Part shown: one piece after another, positions 10,433 through 19,510 of the stretch
How positions within the stretch are numbered: position 1 is the stretch's first letter
Layout of the letters: each line of letters opens with the position of its first letter
Assembly: GCF_042685745.1 (NCBI RefSeq)
Contig: NZ_JBHUNT010000001.1
Location: 4,960,001-5,024,000 of the forward strand
DNA from: Prauserella_A oleivorans
GTDB taxonomy: Bacteria > Actinomycetota > Actinomycetes > Mycobacteriales > Pseudonocardiaceae
Length of the DNA: 64,000 nt
Direction of reading: 5' to 3'
Made by a program: the position numbers and the translations under genes
Notes under the pieces: model-generated
What the model saw: only the letters and a program-made list of their open reading frames with translations
Told to the model about the DNA's origin: nothing
The model's database searches: none

Positions 10433-12064
10433 GTGCGCATTCTCGGTATCAACGCCGTTTTCCACGATCCAGCGGCCGCCCTGGTCGTGGACGGCGAAGT
10501 GGTGGCGGCGGCCGAGGAGGAACGGTTCAGCAGGCGGAAACACGGCAAATCCCCGGTTCCCTTTGCCGCATGGGAATTGCCGGAACAGGCGGCCCGGTGG
10601 TGTCTCGACCACGCCGGCATCGCACCGGCCGACCTCGACGCCGTCGGCTACTCCTACGACCCGGGGCTGGCGCGGCACGAGCTCGGCGGAATCGACGAGG
10701 GCGGCTGGGAGAAACTGCGCACCCTCTATGCCCAGCGCGCACCGCTGTTTCTGAAAACGGCCCTGCCCGGTCTGGACCCCGGCATCGTCCGGTTCGTGCG
10801 GCATCACGTCGCGCACGCCGCGTCGGCGGCGCTCGCGGCCCCGTTCGCCGACTGCGCGGTCCTGACCTCCGACGGGCGGGGTGAGGCCGAGTCCTACCTC
10901 GCCGGTGAGTATCGCGACGGCAAGCTCGAGGAGCTGGCGCACCAGCCGCTGCCGCACTCGCTGGGCCTGACGTACGAGTCGGCGACCGCGCACCTGGGGT
11001 TCCAGCGGTCGAACGACGAGTACAAGGTGATGGCACTGGCGTCCTACGGCACGCCGCGATTCCTGAACACGCTGCGCGAGCGCATCCGCCCGACCGGTGA
11101 CGGCGGCTTCCGCACCGAGCCCATCGACTGGAGCGAGTTCGCCCCGGCCCGCACCGCCGAGGACGAACTCCTGCCCGAACACGCCGACCTCGCAGCCAGT
11201 GTCCAGCGCGCCGTCGAGGACGTGCTGCTCGAGCTCGCCCGCTGGCTGTACGACCGCACCGGCAACCCGAATCTGGCGCTCGCGGGCGGGACGGCGCTCA
11301 ACTGCGTCGCCAACACCCGGCTGCACGCCGAGAGCCCGTTCGAGCACGTGTGGGTACAGCCCGCGGCCGGGGATGCGGGCACCGCGCTGGGGGCGGCGCT
11401 GCAACTGGCCGCCGACTTCGGCGAGCGCGCGACGCCGATGCGTGGTGCGGACCTCGGCCGTGGCTGGTCCGACGACGAGATCGAGGGGTGGCTCACCCGG
11501 GCGAACGTGCGGTACGAGCGGCCCGCCGACATCGCCGAGACGGTCGCCGAGGCGCTGGCCGCCGACCAGGTGGTCGCGTGGTTCCAGGGGCGCGCCGAGT
11601 TCGGACCGCGCGCGCTCGGTCACCGCTCGCTGCTGGCGCACCCCGGGCGTGCGGAGAACCTGGAGCGGCTCAACGACGTCAAGGGCCGTGAGCAGTTCCG
11701 CCCGGTGGCGCCGATGGTGCTGGCCGAGCGGGCGCCCGAGGTGTTCGGCCGCGGCCCGATCCCCAGCCCGTACATGCTGTTCGTCCACGACGTCGCACCG
11801 CACTGGCGGGAGCGCATCCCGGCGGTGACGCATGTGGACGGAACCGCCCGGATCCAGACCGTCGACGACGACGCCGAGCCGCTCGTCGCGCGGATGCTGC
11901 GGGCGTTCGAGGCCCGCACCGGGCTGCCGACCGTGGTCAACACCAGCCTCAACACCGCGGGCAGGCCGATGGTCGACGACCCCCGCGACGCGCTCGAGTG
12001 CTTCGGCTCCGCCCCCGTCGACCTGCTCGCGATCGGACCGTTCGCGGTGCGGAGGAACGCATGA
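10433..12064 (+). CDS. Carbamoyltransferase, NodU/TobZ family
   Basis: A 543-residue O-carbamoyltransferase. The N-terminal Kae1/ASKHA-type domain begins ILGINAVFHDPAAAL and has the metal-binding HHVAHAA near residues 123-129. The C-terminal domain has FQGRAEFGPRALGHRS near 384, conserved in NodU, TobZ and CmcH. These enzymes make carbamoyl-adenylate from carbamoyl phosphate and ATP and pass the carbamoyl group to a sugar hydroxyl. The GTG at 10433 has AGGAGGAG five bases upstream. It is the first gene of an operon continuing to 19376 by overlapping starts and stops, so its substrate is probably the heptose-containing glycan or its precursor. Confidence 0.88.
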   Translation: MRILGINAVFHDPAAALVVDGEVVAAAEEERFSRRKHGKSPVPFAAWELPEQAARWCLDHAGIAPADLDAVGYSYDPGLARHELGGIDEGGWEKLRTLYAQRAPLFLKTALPGLDPGIVRFVRHHVAHAASAALAAPFADCAVLTSDGRGEAESYLAGEYRDGKLEELAHQPLPHSLGLTYESATAHLGFQRSNDEYKVMALASYGTPRFLNTLRERIRPTGDGGFRTEPIDWSEFAPARTAEDELLPEHADLAASVQRAVEDVLLELARWLYDRTGNPNLALAGGTALNCVANTRLHAESPFEHVWVQPAAGDAGTALGAALQLAADFGERATPMRGADLGRGWSDDEIEGWLTRANVRYERPADIAETVAEALAADQVVAWFQGRAEFGPRALGHRSLLAHPGRAENLERLNDVKGREQFRPVAPMVLAERAPEVFGRGPIPSPYMLFVHDVAPHWRERIPAVTHVDGTARIQTVDDDAEPLVARMLRAFEARTGLPTVVNTSLNTAGRPMVDDPRDALECFGSAPVDLLAIGPFAVRRNA

Positions 12065-13575
12065 GCCGCGACGTCTGGCACCTCGGCACCGCACAGGCAC
12101 TGCAGTCGCTGAGCTACTCCATCGTGATCCCGACGACCGGGCGCCCCAACCTGAGCACGTTGCTGCGGGCGCTCGACGCCTCCCGCGGCCCGCACCCGGC
12201 CGAGGTGATCGTGGTCGACGACAGGCCCGCCGGCGAGCCGCTGGAGCTGCCGCGCATCCGGTATCCGACGCGGCAGCTGCGCTCGGGCGGGCGCGGGCCC
12301 GCCGCGGCCCGCAACACCGGGTGGCGCGCCGCGCACACCGAGTGGGTGGCCTTCCTCGACGACGACGTCATCACCGGCGAGGACTGGACCCAGCGGCTGT
12401 CGGAGGACCTCGACGGCCTCGGTCCGGGAGTGGCGGCATCGGTGGCGCGGATCGTCGTGCCGCTGCCCGAGGACCGGGCCGCGACCGACGACGAGCGTGA
12501 CACCCAAGCACTCATGGGTGCGAAGTGGATCACCGCCGACATGGCATACCGGCGGTGCGCGCTCGTGGAGGTCGGCGGTTTCGACGAACGGTTCCCACGG
12601 GCGTTCCGCGAGGACGCCGACCTCGCGCTGCGGGTCTGCAAAGCCGGTTACCGCATCGCCGACGGCCGCCGCGTCACCACCCACCCGGCCCGCAACGGCG
12701 GCTTCCTCGCCAGCGTCCGCAGGCAGCGCGGCAACGCCGACAACGCCCTCATGCGCGCCAAGCACGGCAGGCACTGGCGGCAGCTCACCGGGGAGGGTCC
12801 GGGCAGGCTGCGCAGGCACGCGCTGACGACGGCGACCGGCGGGCTCGCCCTCGGTGCCCTGGCCGCGGGACGGCGCGTCACGGCGGCACTCGCCGCCGCC
12901 GCATGGGCCGGGCTGACCGGCGAGTTCGCGTGGAAGCGCATCGAGCCGGGACCGCGCACGCCGGCGGAGATTACGCGCATGGCCGTCACCAGTGCGCTCA
13001 TCCCGCCCGCCGCGTGTGCCCACCGGGTGCGCGGCGAACTGCGGGTGCGCACGCCGAGCGCGGTGCTGTTCGACCGCGACGACACGCTCATCGAGGACGT
13101 GCCGTACCTGGCCGATCCGGAGAAGGTGCGGCCCATGCCCGGCGCGGCCGAGGCGCTCGCCCGGCTGCGCTCGCGCGGCGTGCAGCTCGGCATCGTGAGC
13201 AACCAGTCCGGCCTCGCCCGCGGCTACTTCACCACCGAGGACCTGCAGGCCGTCAACGCGCGGGTCGACGAGCTGCTGGGCCCCTTCCACACCTGGCAGG
13301 TGTGCCCGCACGCGCCGGACGAGCTGTGCCAGTGCCGCAAACCCAAGCCCGGCCTCGTGCTGCGGGCGGCCGAGCTGCTGCGGGTACCGGTGCACCGGTG
13401 TGTCGTCATCGGGGACATCGGTGCCGACATCGACGCCGCGAAGGCCGCCGGCGCCAAGGGCATTCTCGTGCCGACCCGGCGCACCCTGCCCGAGGAGGTG
13501 GAGCGCGCCCGCCGGGACGCGGCGGTGGCGCCGGACATCTCGGCCGCCGCGCGCCTGGCGTTGGAGGTCCTATGA
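12061..13575 (+). CDS. Fusion of GT2 glycosyltransferase and heptose-bisphosphate phosphatase (GmhB-like)
   Basis: A 504-residue two-domain protein. Residues 1 to about 320 form a GT2 transferase (SIVIPTTGRPN, AAARNTGWR, FLDDDVITGEDW). From about 333 a HAD-type domain follows with DRDDTLIEDVPYL, VSNQSGLARG, GDIGADIDAA and the zinc-loop pattern CPHAPDELCQCRKPK near 413. That zinc loop identifies D,D-heptose-1,7-bisphosphate phosphatase (GmhB). The ATG overlaps the carbamoyltransferase stop and the gene is coupled to the next GT9. Linking precursor synthesis to transfer in one chain is unusual. Domain assignment is strong; the sugar transferred is not known. Confidence 0.85.
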   Translation: MSRDVWHLGTAQALQSLSYSIVIPTTGRPNLSTLLRALDASRGPHPAEVIVVDDRPAGEPLELPRIRYPTRQLRSGGRGPAAARNTGWRAAHTEWVAFLDDDVITGEDWTQRLSEDLDGLGPGVAASVARIVVPLPEDRAATDDERDTQALMGAKWITADMAYRRCALVEVGGFDERFPRAFREDADLALRVCKAGYRIADGRRVTTHPARNGGFLASVRRQRGNADNALMRAKHGRHWRQLTGEGPGRLRRHALTTATGGLALGALAAGRRVTAALAAAAWAGLTGEFAWKRIEPGPRTPAEITRMAVTSALIPPAACAHRVRGELRVRTPSAVLFDRDDTLIEDVPYLADPEKVRPMPGAAEALARLRSRGVQLGIVSNQSGLARGYFTTEDLQAVNARVDELLGPFHTWQVCPHAPDELCQCRKPKPGLVLRAAELLRVPVHRCVVIGDIGADIDAAKAAGAKGILVPTRRTLPEEVERARRDAAVAPDISAAARLALEVL

Positions 13576-14579
13576 GGACATTGGTGGCGCGGCTCGACAA
13601 CGTCGGGGACGTGCTCCTCGCCGGGCCGTGCGTGCGGGCCGTGGCAGCGCACTCCGACTCGGTGGTGCTGCTGGCGGGCCCCCGCGGACGCGCAGGCGCG
13701 GACCTCCTACCGGGAGTGACCGAGGTCGTCGAGTGGTGTGCGCCGTGGATCGACCCCGAACCACCGGAGGTCACCGCGGACTCCATCGACGCATTCGTGA
13801 AGCAGCTGCGGGATCTGCGGGTCGACAAGGCGTTGATCCTGACCTCGTTCCACCAGTCGCCGCTGCCGCTCGCGCTGGTGCTGCGGATGGCGGGCGTGCC
13901 GTGGATCGGGGCGATCAGCGAGGACTACCCCGGTTCGCTGCTGGATCTGCGCCACCGCGTCGACGGTGACCCGCCCGAGGCCGAACGCGCCCTGTCCCTG
14001 GCGGCCGCGGCTGGGTTCGGTCTCCCGCCGGGCGACGACGGCAGGCTCGCCGTCCGCGGGCCGTTGCCGGACACCAGTGCCTTGACCGGGCAACCCGGCT
14101 ACATCGTCGTCCACCCGGCGGCGTCGGTGCCCGCACGCCAGCCCACGACCGCCCGGACCGCGGCGATCGTGCACGCCCTGGCCGAGGCGGGCCACCGCGT
14201 GCTCGTCACCGGGGCGCCGGGCGAACGAGAACTCACCGCGGAGGTCGCCGGCGACGTCGCGACCGACCTCGGCGGCCGCACCGGCCTCGCCGAACTGGCG
14301 TCGGTGCTCGACGGCGCCCGCGCCGTCGTCGCCCCCAACACGGGGCCCGCCCATCTGGCCGCGGCCGTGGGCACCCCGGTGGTCTCGCTGTTCGCGCCCG
14401 TCGTACCTGCCGCGCGCTGGGCTCCGTACGGCGTGCCCACCGTCCTGCTGGGCGACCAGCACGCGCCGTGCCGGGACACGCGGGCCCGGCAATGCCCCGT
14501 CGAGGGGCACCCGTGCCTCGCGATCGACCCGGCCGATGTCGTGTCGGCCGTCCACGACCTGACTGGAGGTGTGTTGTGA
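13572..14579 (+). CDS. Glycosyltransferase family 9 (heptosyltransferase-like)
   Basis: A 335-residue GT-B enzyme of the ADP-heptose:LPS heptosyltransferase family. It begins with RLDNVGDVLLAGP, the family's N-terminal loop, and ends with the donor-site stretch NTGPAHLAAAVGTPVVSLFAP. It is coupled to the fused GT2-GmhB gene by an ATGA overlap and followed by gmhA in GTGA overlap. In Gram-negatives this family adds heptose to lipid A core. Here there is no LPS, so transfer of a heptose to another surface glycan is the working inference. A second, divergent GT9 lies at 17168. Confidence 0.85.
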   Translation: MRTLVARLDNVGDVLLAGPCVRAVAAHSDSVVLLAGPRGRAGADLLPGVTEVVEWCAPWIDPEPPEVTADSIDAFVKQLRDLRVDKALILTSFHQSPLPLALVLRMAGVPWIGAISEDYPGSLLDLRHRVDGDPPEAERALSLAAAAGFGLPPGDDGRLAVRGPLPDTSALTGQPGYIVVHPAASVPARQPTTARTAAIVHALAEAGHRVLVTGAPGERELTAEVAGDVATDLGGRTGLAELASVLDGARAVVAPNTGPAHLAAAVGTPVVSLFAPVVPAARWAPYGVPTVLLGDQHAPCRDTRARQCPVEGHPCLAIDPADVVSAVHDLTGGVL

Positions 14580-15139
14580 TCGAAGAGCACTTCGCCGCCC
14601 TGTGCGGCGCGCTCGACCGCGCCGCGGGCGCGGCTCCCACGATCCGCGACTGGGGATCCCGGCTGGCGGAGGTCCTCGGCGCCGGTGGCAGGCTACTGGC
14701 CTGCGGAAACGGTGGGAGCGCGGCCGAGGCGCAGCACCTCACCGGCGAGCTCGTCGGCAAGTTCCTCAACGACCGGCAGCCGCTGTCGGCGATCGCGCTG
14801 CACGCCGAGACGTCGGCGGCCACGGCCATCGTCAACGACTACGGAGAGCACGAGCTCTACGCCCGGCAGGTCCGGGCGCACGGCAGGCCGGGCGACGTCC
14901 TCATCACGCTGTCCACCAGCGGCCGCAGCCAGAACGTGGTGGCGGCGGCGAAGGTCGCGCACGAGCTCGGTCTCACGACGTGGGCGCTCACCGGCCCGGC
15001 GCCGAACCCCCTCACCGCGCTGTGCGACGACGCCATCGCCGTGGACGCGCCGAGCGTCGCCACCGTGCAGGAGGTGCATCTGGCCGTCGTGCACGCCCTG
15101 TGCGCCACGATCGACGAGTCGCTGGGGGCGTTGACGTGA
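14576..15139 (+). CDS. gmhA: Sedoheptulose-7-phosphate isomerase (GmhA)
   Basis: A 187-residue SIS-domain protein, close to the usual 190-195 of GmhA. It has CGNGGSAAEAQHLTGELVGKF, including the catalytic Glu and the Ser/His phosphate and metal contacts, and VQEVHLAVVHALC near the C-terminus with the second catalytic His. The enzyme converts sedoheptulose 7-phosphate to D-glycero-D-manno-heptose 7-phosphate, the first step of NDP-heptose synthesis. The GTG start overlaps the GT9 stop (GTGA) and has a GGAGGT site. It sits next to hldE and GmhB-type domains, so the set of heptose enzymes is consistent. Confidence 0.9.
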   Translation: MIEEHFAALCGALDRAAGAAPTIRDWGSRLAEVLGAGGRLLACGNGGSAAEAQHLTGELVGKFLNDRQPLSAIALHAETSAATAIVNDYGEHELYARQVRAHGRPGDVLITLSTSGRSQNVVAAAKVAHELGLTTWALTGPAPNPLTALCDDAIAVDAPSVATVQEVHLAVVHALCATIDESLGALT

Positions 15140-16506
15140 AGCCGCTCGTGGTGATCGGTGACGCGCTGCTCGACGTCGACATCGAGGGCACCGCGGAGCG
15201 GCTGTGCCCGGAGGCGCCCGTACCGGTGGTGGACGTGACCGGCGAGTGGGTGCGGCCGGGCGGCGCGGGACTCGCCGCGGCACTGCTCGCCACCCGCACC
15301 GCGCCGGAGGTCGTGCTCGTCACCGCGCTCGGCGACGACGAGCCGGGGCGCAGGCTGGCGGAGCTGCTCGGCACCGACGTCCAGGTGGTGCGGATCCCGC
15401 TCGACGGGCGCACCGTGCGCAAGACCCGGGTGCGGGCAGGCGGTCAGTCGCTCGTGCGGGTGGACACCGGTGGCGGGCGCGCGGGCGAGGCGGCCCTGCC
15501 GCCGCGGGCCGTCTCCGCGATCCGCTCGGCGGGCGCCGTGCTGGTGTCCGACTACGGGCGCGGCGTCGCCGCGCACCCGGAGATCCGCGACCTGCTCGCG
15601 GAGGCGGTGACGCGCGTTCCGGTGGTGTGGGACCCGCATCCCCGCGGACCCGAGCCGGTTCCCGGGGTCACGCTCACGACTCCGAACGAGAAGGAGGCGC
15701 TCGCGGTCGCCCCGGGTCGCGATCCCGGCGACGCCGCGGTGCGCCTGCGTGACCTCTGGTCCTGCTCGGCCACAGCGGTCACGGTCGGCGCGCAGGGCGC
15801 GCTGCTGTCGGGGCCGGGCGACGACGGTGCCGTGCTGCCTTTCCCGGTGTCCGGCACGGCCACACTGGCCGGGGCCACCCGCCCCGACACGTGCGGCGCG
15901 GGCGACCGGTTCGCCAGCGCCGCCGCGGCGGCCCTGCTGGAGGGCGCCGACGTCCCGGGGGCGGTGCGGGCGGCCGTCGACGCGGCGGCCCGGTTCGTCG
16001 CGGCCGGAGGCGCCGCCGCCTTGTCCGTGGACGGCGGCCCCGCGCCGCGGCCCGCAGGCTCGGCGTTCTCGCTCGCCGAGCGGATCCGGCGGCAGGGCGG
16101 GCGGCTCGTCGCGACGGGCGGCTGCTTCGACCTGCTGCATCCCGGCCACGTCACGCTGCTGGAGCAGGCGCGGGCACTCGGTGACGCGCTCGTCGTCTGC
16201 GTGAACTCCGACGAGTCGGTGCGCCGGCTCAAGGGAGCGGGCAGGCCGATCATGCCCGCCGAGGACCGCGTCCGGCTGCTGCAGGCGCTCGCGTGCGTCG
16301 ACGCCGTCGTGGTGTTCGACGAACCCTCCCCGTCCACAGTGCTCAGCCGGCTCCGCCCCGACGTGTGGGTCAAGGGTGGCGACTACGCCGGCGCCGAGCT
16401 TCCCGAGGCCCCGGTCGTGCGCCGCCACGGCGGCGAGGTCGTGCTGGTGCCCACCGTCGAGGGCTACTCGACGACCCGACTCGTACAGGAGGCGATGTCT
16501 CGATGA
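15136..16506 (+). CDS. hldE: Bifunctional heptose-7-phosphate kinase / heptose-1-phosphate nucleotidyltransferase (HldE-like)
   Basis: A 456-residue protein with the same domain order as E. coli HldE (477 residues). The N-terminal PfkB/ribokinase domain has DTCGAGDRFASA near residue 250. The C-terminal cytidylyltransferase-fold domain has GGCFDLLHPGHVTLL near 327 and WVKGGDY further on. The kinase makes heptose 1,7-bisphosphate; after GmhB removes the 7... (C7) phosphate, the second domain adds a nucleotide to give ADP-heptose or a related NDP-heptose. Its GTG overlaps the gmhA stop. Whether the nucleotide is ADP, GDP or CDP cannot be told from sequence. Confidence 0.87.
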   Translation: MKPLVVIGDALLDVDIEGTAERLCPEAPVPVVDVTGEWVRPGGAGLAAALLATRTAPEVVLVTALGDDEPGRRLAELLGTDVQVVRIPLDGRTVRKTRVRAGGQSLVRVDTGGGRAGEAALPPRAVSAIRSAGAVLVSDYGRGVAAHPEIRDLLAEAVTRVPVVWDPHPRGPEPVPGVTLTTPNEKEALAVAPGRDPGDAAVRLRDLWSCSATAVTVGAQGALLSGPGDDGAVLPFPVSGTATLAGATRPDTCGAGDRFASAAAAALLEGADVPGAVRAAVDAAARFVAAGGAAALSVDGGPAPRPAGSAFSLAERIRRQGGRLVATGGCFDLLHPGHVTLLEQARALGDALVVCVNSDESVRRLKGAGRPIMPAEDRVRLLQALACVDAVVVFDEPSPSTVLSRLRPDVWVKGGDYAGAELPEAPVVRRHGGEVVLVPTVEGYSTTRLVQEAMSR

Positions 16507-17177
16507 AGGTCCTGATCACCGGGGGTGCGTCCGGGCTGGGCGCGGCCACCGTCACCGCGCTTGCCGAGCAGGGCGACACCCCGCTCGTGCTCGATCGCGC
16601 CGCGCCCGCGGACGGCGTCGACCACGAGATCGTGGACCTGGCCGACTCGGCCGCCACCGAGAACGCCGTACACGCGATCGCCGACCGCGCCGGAGGAATC
16701 GACGCGGTGTTCACGGCGGCCGGCATCGACGTGCCCGGCAAGCTGACCGACATCCCCACCAAGGAGTGGGAGCGCGTGGTGCAGGTCAACCTGCTCGGCA
16801 CCGCCGCCGTCGTCCGGGCGGCACTGCCCTACCTGGAGGCCACCCACGGCAAGGTGGTGACGGTCGCCTCGACGCTGGCGCTGCGCTCGGTGAGCGATGC
16901 GACCGCCTACTGCGCGTCCAAGGCCGGCGTCGCGGCGTTCACCCGGGCGCTGGCGGCCGAGCTGGCGGGCCGTGTGGGCGTGACGCTGCTCGTGCCCGGC
17001 GGCATGGCGACTCACTTCTTCGACAACCGCGACGAGCAGTACAAGCCGCCACCCGGCGCGAAGCTGAACAAGGCCGAGAACGTCGCGCAGTCGGTGCTGC
17101 ACGCCCTGCGCCAGCCCGCGGGCTGCGAGGTCCGCGAGATGGTGGTGTGCCATTCGGAAGAGGGCTCATGGCCGTGA
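16503..17177 (+). CDS. Classical short-chain dehydrogenase/reductase in the heptose operon
   Basis: A 224-residue classical SDR with TGGASGLG at residues 6-13 for NAD(P) binding, a STLALRS catalytic Ser region and YCASKAG near 135 (Tyr-x3-Lys). Its ATG overlaps the hldE stop by four bases and its own end overlaps the next GT9 start by ten. It is too short and of the wrong SDR class to be HldD (AfaD-type NDP-heptose 6-epimerase, about 310 residues), which is missing from the locus. It may oxidise or reduce a heptose intermediate. That role is inferred only from operon membership. Confidence 0.8.
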   Translation: MKVLITGGASGLGAATVTALAEQGDTPLVLDRAAPADGVDHEIVDLADSAATENAVHAIADRAGGIDAVFTAAGIDVPGKLTDIPTKEWERVVQVNLLGTAAVVRAALPYLEATHGKVVTVASTLALRSVSDATAYCASKAGVAAFTRALAAELAGRVGVTLLVPGGMATHFFDNRDEQYKPPPGAKLNKAENVAQSVLHALRQPAGCEVREMVVCHSEEGSWP

Positions 17178-18100
17178 CGCTCGCGCTGCGGGCGCTCGGC
17201 CTGGGCGACCTGCTCACCGCCGTCCCGGCGTTGCGTGCCCTGCGCGCGGCCCGGCCGGACGACCGGCTCGTGCTCGCCGCACCGGAGGCGCTCCGCCCCC
17301 TCGTCGACACCATCGACGCGGTGGACGAGTTGCTGCCCACCGAGGGGCTCGGCCGGCTCGACTGGCGAGGCGAGCGGCCCGCCCTCGCGGTCAACCTGCA
17401 CGGCAGCGGCCCGGAGAGCATCACCGACCTGCTGGCCACCGACCCTGCCGAACTCGTCACGCACCGGCACCCCGGCCACCCCGACGTGCCGGGGCCGCCG
17501 TGGCGGGAGGACGAGCACGAGGTCGATCGCTGGTGTGTGCTGCTCGAGCAGGCCGGCATCCCGGCCGACCCGGCGGATCTCGCGCTCCCGCCGCCCGCGG
17601 TGCCCAGCCCCGCCCCCGGTGCCGTGGTGATCCATCCGGGCGCGGCGTACCCGGCCCGCCGCTGGCCCGCCGAGCGGTTCGCGTCCGTGGCGCGCGACTT
17701 GTCCCCGCACCGGGTGGTGATCACGGGCAGTGCCGCCGAGGAGGAGCTCGCCCACGAGGTGGCCCGGGCGGCGGGACTCGACGACGACGCGGTGCTGGCC
17801 GGCCGCACCGGCCTCGACGAGCTCGCCGCCGTCGTCGCCGGCGCGGAGCTGGTGATCTGCGGCGACACCGGTGTCGGCCACCTGGCGACGGCGCTGCACA
17901 CGCCGTCGGTGCTGCTGTTCGGCCCCACGCCGCCGAGCCGGTGGGGCCCACCGCTCGGGCGCGGCTCGCACGTCGTGCTGTGGGCCGGGCACACCGGTGA
18001 CCCGTTCGGCGACAAGCCCGATCCCGGCCTGCTGGAACTCACCGAGGACCAGGTGCTCCTGGCCGCGAGCGAGCTGGTAGCGGAGGGAATTCATGCCTGA
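17168..18100 (+). CDS. Second glycosyltransferase family 9 enzyme (heptosyltransferase-like)
   Basis: A 310-residue GT9 protein beginning LALRALGLGDLLTAVPALRAL and containing VIHPGAAYPARRWP and ICGDTGVGHLATALHTPSVLLFGPT, the family's acceptor-side loop and donor-binding stretch. It is clearly related to, but divergent from, the GT9 at 13572, suggesting two successive heptosyl transfers or different acceptors. The start overlaps the SDR gene by ten bases and the end overlaps the UDP-glucose dehydrogenase gene by eight. Cytosolic; no signal or membrane helix is seen. Confidence 0.84.
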   Translation: MAVTLALRALGLGDLLTAVPALRALRAARPDDRLVLAAPEALRPLVDTIDAVDELLPTEGLGRLDWRGERPALAVNLHGSGPESITDLLATDPAELVTHRHPGHPDVPGPPWREDEHEVDRWCVLLEQAGIPADPADLALPPPAVPSPAPGAVVIHPGAAYPARRWPAERFASVARDLSPHRVVITGSAAEEELAHEVARAAGLDDDAVLAGRTGLDELAAVVAGAELVICGDTGVGHLATALHTPSVLLFGPTPPSRWGPPLGRGSHVVLWAGHTGDPFGDKPDPGLLELTEDQVLLAASELVAEGIHA

Positions 18101-19376
18101 GAGCTTGCGGGTCGGCGTGGTCGGCGCCGGGTACGTCGGGCTGACCAGCGCGGCGTGCCTCGCGGAGCTCGGCCACGCCGTGAGCTGCGTCGACGTGGAC
18201 GAGACCAAGATCGCAATGCTGCGGGCGGGCGAGGTCCCGATCAGCGAACCGCGCCTGCCCGAGCTCGTGGCCGGGCATCAGGAGGCGGGCAGGCTGACGT
18301 TCGGCACCGATCTCGCCTCGCTCGCCGACGCCGAGCTGGTGCTGCTGTGTCTGCCCACGCCCACGGGCCGCGGCGGCACGGCCGACCTCGGCGCCTTCGA
18401 CAGCGCCCTCGGCACCCTGCGGCACGTGCTGGCGCCGGACTGCGTGGTGGCGATCAAGTCCACGGTCCCGGTGGGCACGGGCGACCGCGCCGCCCGCGTG
18501 CTCGGCCTGCCCGTGGTGAGCAACCCGGAGTTCCTGCGCGAGGGCCACGCCGTGGCCGACTTCCTGCACCCCGACCGCATCGTCATCGGCGCGCACGAGG
18601 AGCGGGCGGCCGCCCGGGTCGAGGCCCTGTACGCGCGGCTCGACGGGCCGCGGCTGCGCACCGATCCCGCCAGCGCCGAGCTGGCGAAGTACGCCAGCAA
18701 TGCCTTCCTCGCGCTCAAGGTCTCCTACGTCAACGAACTCGCCGAGCTGTGTGAGCGGGTGGGCGCCGACGTCACCGACGTGGTCGGGACGATGGGCCTG
18801 GACGACCGCATCGGCGCGGCGTTCCTCTCCCCCGGTCCCGGCTGGGGCGGCTCGTGCCTGCCGAAGGACACCCGGGCCCTGCTGCACACCGCCGAGGAGA
18901 CGGGCATGGACTTCGCCGTGCTCGCCGACGCCGTCGCCGCCAACGCCCGCCAGCGCGACCGCGTCGTCGCGAAGATCCGGCACGCCGCGACGGGCTCGCG
19001 CGGTGGATCACTCGCCGGGGTCCGCATCGGCCTGCTCGGGCTGACGTTCAAGGCCGGCACCGACGACCTGCGCGACTCGCCCGCCCTCGCCGTGGCCGCC
19101 GCGCTGGCGGCCGAGGGCGCCCTGCTCACCGGATACGATCCGGGCCTCGCTCGAGGCGCCGACCTCGCCGACGTCCAGCTCGTCGACGACCCCGCGCTGG
19201 CCGCCAAGGACGCCGCCGCTCTGGTGCTGCTGACCGAGTGGCCGCAGTTCCGTGAGCTGAACTGGAGCCAGCTGGCGCAGCTCACCGAGCGGGCCTGCCT
19301 GGTGGACTGCCGCAACTTGCTGCACCCCGCCGAGGTGGCCGACGCGGGGTTCACCTATTGGGGTCTCGGCAGGTAA
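18093..19376 (+). CDS. ugd: UDP-glucose 6-dehydrogenase
   Basis: A 427-residue UDP-glucose/GDP-mannose dehydrogenase family protein. It has the NAD motif GVVGAGYVGLTSA at the N-terminus, the central NEFLREG and KYASNAFLALK stretches, and the catalytic cysteine in GWGGSCLPKDTRAL near residue 255. It oxidises UDP-glucose twice to UDP-glucuronate. As the last gene of the overlapping operon, it would feed the UXS-like decarboxylase at 9354 or supply glucuronate directly to the glycan. A UDP-ManNAc-type substrate is the alternative, but the motifs match UGD best. Confidence 0.88.
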   Translation: MPESLRVGVVGAGYVGLTSAACLAELGHAVSCVDVDETKIAMLRAGEVPISEPRLPELVAGHQEAGRLTFGTDLASLADAELVLLCLPTPTGRGGTADLGAFDSALGTLRHVLAPDCVVAIKSTVPVGTGDRAARVLGLPVVSNPEFLREGHAVADFLHPDRIVIGAHEERAAARVEALYARLDGPRLRTDPASAELAKYASNAFLALKVSYVNELAELCERVGADVTDVVGTMGLDDRIGAAFLSPGPGWGGSCLPKDTRALLHTAEETGMDFAVLADAVAANARQRDRVVAKIRHAATGSRGGSLAGVRIGLLGLTFKAGTDDLRDSPALAVAAALAAEGALLTGYDPGLARGADLADVQLVDDPALAAKDAAALVLLTEWPQFRELNWSQLAQLTERACLVDCRNLLHPAEVADAGFTYWGLGR

Positions 19377-19510
19377 CCCGCTCGCGCGCCATTCCGGTCA
19401 CGGGCACGGCCCAGGCCTTGCACTTGCAGATTGCAGGATTAGGCTCTGGGCACCATGTCGGCAACGACATGCGGTCACCCGGTCGCCCTGTGGACACGGC
19501 GGGAGGGATT

